DNA of 64,000 nucleotides from Hormiphora californensis (lineage: Eukaryota; Ctenophora; Tentaculata; Cydippida; Pleurobrachiidae). The stretch covers positions 3,265,021 through 3,329,020 of the forward strand of contig CM035361.1 of the NCBI GenBank assembly GCA_020137815.1, in the 5' to 3' direction. This document shows, piece by piece, positions 55,603 through 64,000 of this stretch (positions within the stretch are counted from its first letter, which is position 1; the number at the start of each line of letters is the position of its first letter). The position numbers and the translations under genes are program-made. The notes under the pieces were generated by a model. The model was not told the DNA's origin and ran no database searches. It saw only the letters and a program-made list of their open reading frames with translations.

Positions 55603-57742
55603 GACAACGATATAATGGTACTAAATCAAATAAATTGACAGAAGCTTTCGAGATCACTGTGTATCACGTCTTCAGCTACAACAAGTCAGATCAAAGTGAT
55701 AGAAGACAAATATTTGGCGATGATCAATAGAAAGGCGCATAATGAGACCAATTAAAAATAATTATGTTCATGACAAAACACATAACTTCTTCTCTAAGAA
55801 ACAAGCGAGCATTTATTGGGTAGTTGGAAGGAACTAATAAAGTGTCATTTAATAGGCAGTGGGTTGGAAGGAACTAATATAGTTTCACCCAATGAGTAGT
55901 TGGATCTCAAAGCTCTCTCTTTCTCTCCGAAGTGCAGTCACATGGGCCTCTCTCTCAGTAGATATTTAGCTTCTCTCCCCCTATTAACAGGGTAATATAT
56001 GGACCAGTCACACAGAAGTTCTATAGGAACACTGCACTTTATAGAGCTGTTAGGAATTAATTAATGATAGAAAAAGAGAGAGGGAGAAAAACTAGAAGAG
56101 CAATAGAGCATGTTTAGCAGAAAAGAACTTCACACCACTAAATAAGCTCTTCTCCGGGAGAAGAATAAATGTCAGATCTAGTGTAACAATGGTTGCTTCC
56201 GTGAGTATCCATCCAGCACTTTCTCTCTCTCTCTCTGACTAGTGACTATCTCTCTCTGATCTCTCAAGTACTATCTAGCACTATCTCTCTGATCTCTCAA
56301 ATACTATCCCCCTATCTAGCACTATCTCGCTCTGATCTCTCAAGTACTATCCCCGGCCTATCTAGCACTCCCTTTGTCAATATCGCTAGACATATTTCAA
56401 GGAACGAACGATATACAGCTGAGACGGACCACTACTACTGGATCGTATAAGATGACGGCTCACAACATGTACAACACACGTCTAGCTGACAGGCGTGAGA
56501 GGAGGAACATGTGTAATTAATAGGCTGTTCACAATTAATACTACTGCAGTCTTCATAATACAAGGGAGGACTGCCTGTCATGGGAGAGAGTCTGAACAGA
56601 TACAATAATTTGCCTAGCTCGACTCCCCTTTTTGCGAGCTCCTTTTACAAATGTAAAGGAGGGTTAGAACATAACAAACAATAATAAGGTATAGGAGCGT
56701 ATAAAATGAATAGAATCCCCCTACTGGAACAGCAGTTATAGCTAGTAGCTTGCCTAGCTCAACCCCTTTTTTCGCGAGGGTTAGAGCTGGTTAGACCATA
56801 ACAAATAGCAGCTACTTCTTCAGGTATTTTGTCGACTTATCAGCTAATGTACAGAGAGAGTAGGAGCTGCAGGACACAAAATTCTCATGCGATATAACTA
56901 TAATATGTCTGTAACAATTTATAACTTTTAATTGTGTGAGTTTTAACTGGACGATTAGAATTGGACAACTCGTCTAATTATTGTTAGATCTGCTCTGAGA
57001 ACAAAAACCTAATTTGCAACAGAAGCACATAGTAAAGAGCTGATGATAATAAAAGATCTCATATAAAACTCTCATTGGTCATTTTCCTAGCGTGTGCCAA
57101 ACCCGTTCCCGTGTTTGAAAGAAAGGGTCAGGGTGTGTACCATGGTATACCAGACTCAATTTGACTTGTATTGGCAATAAGGTATTCCGACGATTTAAGG
57201 CAAGGAGGTGTTCTGACAGCTAGGATGGCGGGCTAGCTAGCTATTACACACAAAAGCAACTGACAACATTTGATCAAAGAAGAGGCATCTAATATAATAC
57301 CGCACGATCGAAGACTGGAGAGGAGGGGTTTCAATTAATCAACAAACTCCAGTATGTAGTTGTCCGTCTCCCTAAATATTTGATCACGCGTCGAAGTGAG
57401 TAGATGTCAGTCGTGCACTTCATGAGTGCATGAAGCTTCATTTCTAGTATTACAAATAACATCTAGGTGTATGTAGAAGAGACCACAAGGTCTTTTTGAT
57501 GAAATTTAGATGATACAAATTTTTGAACTTGGAAATTTTCTTGCTTTCGAAGCTACAAATCACTAAATCGAATTACCAAAATAATAAATCAACCGCCAGC
57601 GTATCACAGACCCGTCCTCTGAAAGAAGGGTCGATACGCCAGAATACTAAAGCAATGGAGGGGAAAACAGTCGTACCCGAGATCTCAGATTTCAGTGACG
57701 GCTATTCCCTTAAATCTCAAAATATCAAAACAATGTACTTAC
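55603..57742. other. No gene recognised
   Basis: AT-rich, with short CT-rich repeats around 56,220-56,370 (CACTATCTCTCTGATCTCTC-type units) and two related blocks near 56,625 and 56,755 (CTAGCTC..ACCCC/CTCCCCTTTTT.GCGAG). Probably intron. Confidence 0.4.
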
Positions 57743-57947
57743 TCATTTCCTGAAGGAGTCTCATGGTCTCAGTGATTCCCGTACTAGCACTGAACAGGTC
57801 AGCAGCTGTTGATTTGCTTCTTTGCATTGGAGACGGTTTGGTAAGATCCATTTCCTTGCCCTCCAGGACTTTGGGTGGTAGTGCCACTGATTTCACCTTA
57901 CCCCAACTTGCCATGGTGATGTATAACTCTGGGTACTGGGATATTAT
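57743..57947 (-). CDS. Single minus-strand exon of an unidentified gene
   Basis: Acceptor TTAACCCAG then ATAATATCCC, donor ATGA|GTAAGTAC; open for 205 bp. Reads SQYPELYITMASWGKVKSVA, LPPKVLEGKEMDL, KPSPMQRSKSTAADLFSAST and ITETMRLLQEM. Probably cytosolic, with possible phosphorylation-rich serines (QRSKST). The internal ATG could also be a start. The phase (0 to 1) does not directly match the flanking exon groups, so other exons are missing. Confidence 0.5.
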
Positions 57948-58735
57948 CTGGGTTTAACTATAAATGTTATATAGTGTCGACAGATGTTATCAATAGCAAA
58001 TACCAGTTTCAACATAGTAGTTAGTAGGCCAAGATGTTGTGTATTTCAATATTTCTGTCAGCTTGTACAATTTATAAAGCTGTTACAGAACAAAAGAGCA
58101 ACTGGTATATTGTAATTGTATCTGGATACGGTACCAAAGTACTTAGTATGTAAAGGTAGAGACTATGGATAGCTAGGTCGCGTAATGAAGGGAAAGCAAA
58201 ACTGGTAAAGGTTATCTAAATTCTAAACAAAAGAGCTGCAGCTAGGTCATTTGAACCACGAATTGGGGAGTAACCCTTAGCAACAGAATTCAGAACTCAG
58301 CAACACACATGTGTTCCTACTCGTATCTCTCACTTTTGTAAACATTTCATTTATGCCTAAGCATTTCAAATTTATGCTAATGTCCCTAAACGAAAAATGT
58401 TTCCACGACTTCTCTCTAATTATTTTTCATATCTCTCTCTTTCTCCCACTACTCTCTCTTTTTCTCTTCCGTGATCTTTATCTGACGTATATTTTGCCTG
58501 AACTTATATAAGTACATGATCTTCTCTCTCTATACTCTCTCTCTTTCTCTCTCTCTCTCTTTCTCTCTCTCTCCCTCTCTCTCTCTCTCTGATATTCATC
58601 CGTCTATCTCTCTTTCCCTCTCTCTCTCAGGATCACCGACACACATTTGGAAACCGTTTGGCAAATGCGCTTACAGCAGATTTCGAGTGGTTCGTGGGAT
58701 AGTTTAGAGAGAGAAAGAGAAAGAGAGATAGATAG

Positions 58736-58779
<44 letters not shown>

Positions 58780-58969
58780 CGAAAAAGAGAGAGACTTTCA
58801 GTAGAGACTCCAGTATAATAGAGGAGAAGATCGGAACGATGAAATAAATAGCAGACATTAGAGACATGTTGACCTGGATTATAGTGCAGGATAAAAGCAG
58901 CAACAACAGCATCATACCAGTGCTATGCAGAAATTTAAAAATGAAACAGTAAATCTTTAAAGAATTTAA
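57948..58969. other. No gene recognised; CT/GA tracts
   Basis: CT-rich at 58,520-58,630 and GA-rich at 58,710-58,795. Probably intron of the minus-strand gene. Confidence 0.4.
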
Positions 58970-59299
58970 AGTGAGAGAGAACAGCAGGGATTTTCACAAA
59001 AAGTTATCTGGATACTCCTTGATGGCTAACTAAAACTTTAGTGAAAACCGCATGTCTCTAGCATGTTTTGAAAATCGAGCTAACACATGCGAGACGCACC
59101 ATAATGGGCCTATAATGGGCGTAAATTCATATTGTACATGCAGTTACGCCCATTATGGGCCCATTATGGTGCGTCTCGCATGTGTTAGCTCAATTTTCAA
59201 AAACATGCTAGAGACATGCGGTTTTCACTAAAGTTTTAGTTAGCCATCAAGGAGTATCCAGATAACTTTTTGTGAAAATCCCTGCTGTTCTCTCTCACT
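58970..59299. mobile_element. Foldback MITE flanked by TTAA
   Basis: 330 bp, ends AGTGAGAGAGAACAGCAGG and complement, with TTAA on each side (58,966-58,969; 59,300-59,303). Arms of about 155 bp match almost perfectly (GATGGCTAACTAAAACTTTA, CGCATGTCTCTAGCATG, CACATGCGAGACGCACC), centre near 59,135. TTAA targets are typical of piggyBac, but TA-target foldbacks inside TTAA are equally possible. Confidence 0.8.
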
Positions 59300-59368
59300 T
59301 TAACAAAGCTCGACGTTTAGTATTTCTTTAAAGAATTTAACAAAGCTCGACGTTTAGTATTTCTAAGA
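59300..59368. repeat. 39-bp tandem duplication
   Basis: TTTAACAAAGCTCGACGTTT then AGTATTTCT occurs twice in direct orientation immediately after the TTAA MITE. Confidence 0.8.
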
Positions 59369-59910
59369 ACTAGGAAGAATTCTACATGCCCATTATCATG
59401 ATGTATCTTAGGAGGAGTTGGACACAACGACAACGACAACTGCACGTGTCTAATATAGTTGCATTATATGTTATGTGCAGATGCATAGCTTGAAGCAGGA
59501 AAACACAAGTTGTCGGGGGTGTTGCTGCTTTCAACAAACTGCGACGTGATGAAAAGGTACTGGACATCGTACTGGACATGTGGCCAGGAGCAAAAATGTG
59601 ATGTTATAGAGGCCTTATTGTGAACTGTGAAAATGAACAACATATACATCAACATGAGCTGTGACATGACAAAAGTGTGAAAATCTTTTAGACTACATGA
59701 ATTCGCCAGCTTTTGTTTCCCTCCCTCTGTGTGTGTGTGTTTTTCTGGGCAAAGCACAATTCTATTAGAACCAACAAATTTTCCCGGGTGTTTATACAGG
59801 ACAGTGCTGACAGACCAAATGCAACATGTGACTTATTACACGGGTAATATATGACAAGTGGGCATGATGCATCAATATAAATGATGTTAGTGAAGGTCAA
59901 TAAATAAGAT
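59369..59910. other. No exon supported
   Basis: A Ser-rich open minus-strand frame at about 59,510-59,580 (MSSTMSSTFSSRRSLL), including a tandem GTCCAGTAC duplication, could be a missing exon of the minus-strand gene, but no acceptor/donor pair was convincing. Confidence 0.3.
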
Positions 59911-60005
59911 CAGGAACCGACCGAATCAGGAAATACTGGTCCCTGATCGGCTGATCACCAGTCACGTGACCTGAATAACGAGTTCTGATTGGTTGTTTAC
60001 TTGAT
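59911..60005. mobile_element. hAT-type MITE, copy 4, right end deleted
   Basis: Starts CAGGAACCGACCGAATCAGG after ATAAGAT and matches copies 1-3 up to GTTGTTTACTTGAT, where it is followed directly by AAGATG. The missing terminal 14-16 bp and the short GAT match fit a microhomology deletion that also took part of the right target duplication. Confidence 0.8.
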
Positions 60006-60216
60006 AAGATGATTTTAGTGAAGATGTCAAGTAGGTCAAGGAAAATCCAGCTTGTTCTGGTCTTATGAGAGAAACAATAGAAGACACACACGACTTGAAA
60101 TTAATATGGCTCACACGTCCATAACACCATGACAAAAGAAGTCTGTTGTCTGCACTGTCAAATTGAATGAATGGTAGAAAATCTGAAGTGATTTTATGTA
60201 AGAAGAGAGGGAGAGA

Positions 60217-60217
60217 A

Positions 60218-60285
<68 letters not shown>
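60217..60285. repeat. (GA)n microsatellite
   Basis: About 69 bp of GA dinucleotides, just downstream of hAT MITE copy 4. Confidence 0.95.
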
Positions 60286-60288
<3 letters not shown>

Positions 60289-60562
60289 AAAGAGAGAGCT
60301 GTGTGACATGTAGAAAATGAGCTAGAAGATGCGAGGACATATCTAGGAACACACACTGTATTAGTGACACGAATTATATCTTCTAGCTGAGATGCAGAGC
60401 TTATTTCAAACTTTATTATGAGTGGGAGAATAAAGAATATACACATTACACGGGGGATTACGGGGAGCTCGAAAGGAGAGCCCAGATCAATATTTTGGGG
60501 TTTGGGTTCGGGCGATTGGTTCGGGGCCACGTAATCCGCTGCCTAACACAGACCACATAAAT

Positions 60563-60648
60563 CAGTTGGTAACATAGACAACTGGCGCGACCAAGATTGA
60601 GCTCACACACAGTGTGCGGGGGTCGCGCCAGGTGTCTATGTCACCAAG
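60563..60648. mobile_element. Small inverted repeat related to the 50.4-51.0 kb foldback
   Basis: TTGGTAACATAGACA at the left and TGTCTATGTCACCAA at the right, with GCGCGACC...GGTCGCGC inside; it shares CGCGACCAAGATTGAGCTCA with the foldback at 50,397. Confidence 0.7.
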
Positions 60649-61625
60649 TACCATCCATGAGACAATTCTTCACATAAACATGGCATACAATCCAACGCAA
60701 TTGAAAGTGGCTGAACAAAGTTGTCATTGCAGGATAAATAATAATTTTAGAATGTGTTAAGTTAAAAGTACAAAGCAAACAAGCACGAGGAAAACCTTAA
60801 AAACCATAAAAGCCTATAGTGGCAAAACACACACAATGGCAACGCCTACAACACTGCATCACGGCTTGAACCAAAAAAGCAGTTTATTACATCATGCACG
60901 GCAACTTTCTTATGGAGAGAATTATGCAATTTGAAGTGCGACAAATGCCATATGACTCACAACCAGAAGACTCGATTATCAAATTATCAAAATGAGATTT
61001 GAACAAATTCACAGTACTGACATTCGACAGATCTCAAAATCCTAACACCGTCAATTTTCTACTAGTACTATTATTCTCTTGTTTTCTCTCTCTCTCCCTC
61101 ACCCTCTCTTTCATTCCCTAAATTTCTAATAGTAGGGAAATTTCAGATCACATGAAGGATCATAGTAATTCTTCTTCTATTAAAGTGAAACGTGAGAGAG
61201 CAATCATTTCACACATTGCAAAGGTGGATATTTATTCCAAAGGACAACATAAATCGATCCACTAATAATAATGGCTTTAATACTGTTAATCGTTTTCACT
61301 AGCTCGTATTGAGAGTTTACTAGTAGCGCAGTAGTAACGAGTTGAAGATGATCAACGACGCATTTATTCGAGATCTCTCTAAAGTATTTTTAAACTTCTT
61401 TTACAATACAACTAACAGAGCGTGTTGTATCTAAATAGATACTGTACTAATGTGTCTATAGAAAAACGGAAATAATATCATTCATTGGTTTTGATACATG
61501 GTAATGATATTCATAACTCTGGTATTTTCAAAAATATATGCTAGCTTAGTCCAAAAGTTAAACATTAATACTGATTTAGTCCGAATTAAGTTACAACATT
61601 ATAACGGGTAGGTAATAATACTTAC
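60649..61625. other. No gene recognised
   Basis: AT-rich, probably intron of the minus-strand gene that starts at 62,926. Confidence 0.4.
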
Positions 61626-62926
61626 GGTTTAGATAAAGACTGAAGAGAGTCTTGGTAAGACCAGCTGGTGCTGAAACCTTCCTCTTTATCTGGTTAAACC
61701 TGTCATACAGATCATCTTCGTCATTGTTCTCTATCTCTGTGATCATATCCAACTTCCCAATTAGAGTGCCCGCATCTGAAGAATACAAGGTTGTCATTTC
61801 CTAGGTATTAGACAGGTTCCTCTAGGGTCACTGTCAGAGATGAGCGGATGCACTAAATGCACCAAAAACATTCTTTGCCGAAAATGTTTTGTACCAATTG
61901 AATAAAGGGTAAACTGCACTTTTGTGATGGGAACTAGAAGATACAGTCGGACCCCGATTTACCGGAATGCTCAGGGGGGGGGTTTTGCTCAATAAACCGG
62001 GGTGCCCGGCCTAGTATATCGGGGTCCGAAGCTGTACTGCATGCAATACACTCACTCATGGCGGCCCTCTCCCACAATCTCTTGCCAATAGTGGTACCTA
62101 ACCGATGTGGTACAATAGGGGCTATGTAGTTGGCAGCGGGGGTAGATCCTTCGTCAGTGATCACGGTCACCGGATTTGGGGAGACTGTCATGTTTTGACG
62201 AGACAATTACAATGTGGAAATGGAAACTAACCTTCTGGACGGTAGGCAACTGAGTGGCGTCGAGTCATATTTTTCGCACGGGACGGCATCTGCGTCATGG
62301 GTGCCACTTGGTCCTGTTAGAGTTTAGGTCAGGGAGAGTGGTGAGATATAGAGAGAGGGGTGAGAGATAGAGAGAGAGAGAGAGGGAAGAGTGGAGAAAG
62401 AGACAAAGACAGTTAGTGGCACAAATGTTTTTTTCGTAGCTGCCAAGAATTCTCAGGAAAGCGTGGTAAAGAAGTTTAGACATTTTATAAGTACGTCTAC
62501 TCAGAAACCACAGAGAGTTTCGAAAAAAAGTTTAAAAAAAGAGATGAAAGAGGAAGATTTGAAGACTGAAATCGATCTTCAGAAGATATTATGACGAGAA
62601 GAAAAAGAGGTAAAAAAGAGGAAGACTGGAAAAGCTTTTAAACATGATATTAGTATCGGATAATTAAATTGTATAGACACACAGTGTTTATACTCATACA
62701 ATTGAAGATGATTTAATATCGAAAGTGCTTTAACGCCCCCAAACCTACTGTGTGTTCCTTCGACTCCAATCCATTTCACATACAATTCACTGACACTTAC
62801 CATGAGTTCATGTTCTTCATCATCACTTACCATGAGTTCATGTTCCTCGTCATCACTGGAGGGTTCACTAACGGTAGTGCTGGAGGGCTGACTCAAGCTA
62901 GTCTCACTCAGGTTATAACGGCTCAT
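61626..62926 (-). CDS. 5' part of an unidentified gene, four phase-matched exons with start codon
   Basis: Minus-strand exons 62,801-62,926 (or 62,831-62,926), 62,232-62,313, 62,056-62,184 and 61,626-61,775, joined in phases 0, 1, 1 with good acceptors and donors (GTAAGTG, GTTAGT, GTGAGT, GTAAGT). ATG at 62,926 opens MSRYNLSETSLSQPSST, then acidic DDEEHELM, basic RAKNMTRRHSVAYRPE, TVITDEGSTPAANYIAP, VPHRLGTTIGKRLWERAAM and, in exon 4, AGTLIGKLDMITEIENNDED with RFNQIKRKVSAPAGLTKTLF. A soluble regulatory N-terminus is likely; no family recognised. The first exon's end is duplicated with its donor, allowing two products that differ by ten residues. A pogo/Tigger MITE lies in the intron after exon 3. 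The gene probably continues in the minus-strand exons down to 51.4 kb. Confidence 0.6.
61944..62034. mobile_element. pogo/Tigger-type MITE, copy 2
   Basis: TA-flanked, ends CAGTCGGACCCCGATTTACC and GGGGTCCGAAGCTG. It contains a G run and diverged AATAAACCGGGGT. It lies 22 bp from the donor of the 62,056-62,184 exon. Confidence 0.75.
62801..62830 (-). repeat. 30-bp in-frame tandem duplication carrying a splice donor
   Basis: On the minus strand GAACATGAACTCATG|GTAAGTG occurs twice exactly 30 bp apart (donors at 62,830/62,831 and 62,800/62,801). Both give the same phase, so use of the distal donor adds ten residues (VSDDEEHELM). Confidence 0.85.
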
Positions 62927-63507
62927 AGTTTATAGATCTGCAGCAGATGTAGGAACATCAACGAAACAAATTAACAAACAAATATAATGGGTTGCAAGCA
63001 TGCTAGTCAAATAAATACCGAATAGATACACAATGCAGCGTTAATCAGTCCAATACCTCAAGGACCCACCAATGTATACAGTTCGGAAAATCGTGTACAA
63101 TAATAGTTGTAAAAAGAGAGCCCTACTTCAGGGTGGCAAAAAGGAGAGGGAGAGCATGGATGCAGCTAGACGTGGCAAGTGAGAAAGATGCTATACACTA
63201 TGGAGAGTTTAGCTGTATTTTGTTGTATGGAAGGAAAGCATGGATCTCGTGGTGAAGCTGCAGGAAGAATGGAGATTTATACGCGACCATTATATAAACT
63301 GAATTTTAACCACCCTGACTACAATTAAACTCAGGTCTTTGAGAAAATCTCTTTTTTCTCTAGCCTGATCCTTCTCTATTCATCTACATTTCCATGTACT
63401 ACTTTTCATCTGTACTAATATCTTTCTCTTTTGTCTGTCTACACCTTTTCCATCTCTCCTCGATAGTGTCCCTTTACTTGGAATTTTTATTCTAACCAAA
63501 AACAAAA

Positions 63508-63614
63508 CAGTCATCGGGGTCAAATACTGTTAATTTCCTATATCGGGGGAAGTTTATCCTCCCGGTAAATCGGGGTTCCGGTAAATCGAGGCCCGGTAAA
63601 TTGGGGTCCGACTG
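63508..63614. mobile_element. pogo/Tigger-type MITE, copy 3 (diverged)
   Basis: The right end GGTAAATTGGGGTCCGACTG is followed by TA, with internal repeats CCGGTAAATCGGGGT. The left end CAGTCATCGGGGTCA is degraded. Confidence 0.65.
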
Positions 63615-63617
63615 TAC

Positions 63618-63735
63618 CACTATATTCACAACAACAGTATACCAAAACTATATACCAAAACTATATACATACCACCACTATATTCATAACTATACACCAA
63701 AACTATATACCACCACTATATATTCACAACAGCAG
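63618..63735. repeat. Imperfect tandem CCAAAACTATATAC / CCACTATATTCA repeat
   Basis: Several units of ACCAAAACTATATAC and ACCACTATATTCACAAC alternate. The open frame across it is a repeat translation. Confidence 0.7.
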
Positions 63736-63854
63736 TATACACATTTCAGTAGGGTAAGGACCGGTGCACTCAGCTCTGTGTACTGCAGTATCGTGAAAGC
63801 CTCAATACACACAACAACACTTAATATGTGCAAACATCTCCAGATCGCTGATCC

Positions 63855-64000
63855 TATCTGTATCTATCTAGTAGCTCGTGACTGTATCTAGTATCTAGTG
63901 TCTGTATCTAGTATCTATCTAGTAGCTCCTATCTGTATCTATCTATCTGTATCTAGTATCTAGTATCTAGTGTCTGTATCTAGTATCTATCTAGTAGCTC
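63855..64000. repeat. Tandem CTAGTATCTAGTGTCTGTAT minisatellite, running off the window
   Basis: Units composed of CTGTATCTAGTATCTA, TCTAGTGT and ATCTATCTAGTAGCTC. A 51-bp higher-order period is visible (GTGTCTGTATC near 63,899 and about 63,970). Continues past the window edge. Confidence 0.8.

Overview
This is eukaryotic, almost certainly animal, DNA. It shows GT/AG introns of roughly 60 to 2,000 bp, an L2/CR1-type LINE, pogo, hAT-like and foldback DNA transposons, and long CT/GA microsatellites. The repeat mix and short introns suit an invertebrate such as a sponge or other early-branching animal, but the species cannot be fixed from the sequence. No bacterial operons, rRNA, tRNA or CRISPR arrays were seen.

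Left half (1-25.7 kb), mostly transposons. After one CAP-domain exon (minus strand, about 1.05-1.3 kb) lies a stack of retroelement 3' ends. A 12.26 kb pogo-like transposon (2,098-14,356) sits in the 3' UTR of one of these LINEs, with a 20-bp perfect terminal inverted repeat and a flanking TA on each side. It encodes a psq/CENP-B plus DDE transposase and a small two-RanBP2-zinc-finger ORF. Its 3' end is a tandem array of 90-96 bp mini-exons, all frame-preserving, followed by a last exon with a separate small domain. Four younger elements have hit it: element A (2,117-3,974, inside its left terminal repeat), a foldback (5,222-6,164), element B (6,824-8,655, splitting the DDE exon) and an hAT-like element (11,480-12,949). 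Elements A, B and a third element C at 54.9 kb share an unusual design: many dispersed inverted copies of an element-specific 14-18 bp word. Then come an ORF1-only LINE (14.66-15.77 kb), a near full-length ORF1+ORF2 LINE (15.77-20.95 kb) and a broken head-to-head copy with an internal inversion (22.44-25.74 kb).

Right half (25.7-64 kb), host genes. Gene 1 (26.5-34.2 kb, plus) encodes a disordered N-terminus and hydrophobic C-terminal segments. A thioredoxin gene (28.9-29.8 kb, minus) lies in one of its introns and has CGPW in place of the CGPC active site. Gene 2 (34.7-37.2 kb, plus) and gene 3 (45.5-48.2 kb, plus) also encode small membrane proteins. Minus-strand exons of one or more unidentified genes lie at 51.4-62.9 kb, with a clear start at 62,926. 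Exons were found by reading frame, splice signal and phase agreement; most products are not recognised.

A recurrent theme is that short tandem duplications overlie exon borders or stop codons: the pogo mini-exons, a repeated acceptor before the 31,150 exon, a duplicated donor at 62.8 kb, repeated donors at 54.0-54.6 kb, and minisatellites over the stop codons of genes 2 and 3.

The stretch 40.4-44.6 kb looks like poor consensus: long homopolymers and a degraded second copy of 37.7-40.9 kb. Annotation there should not be trusted.
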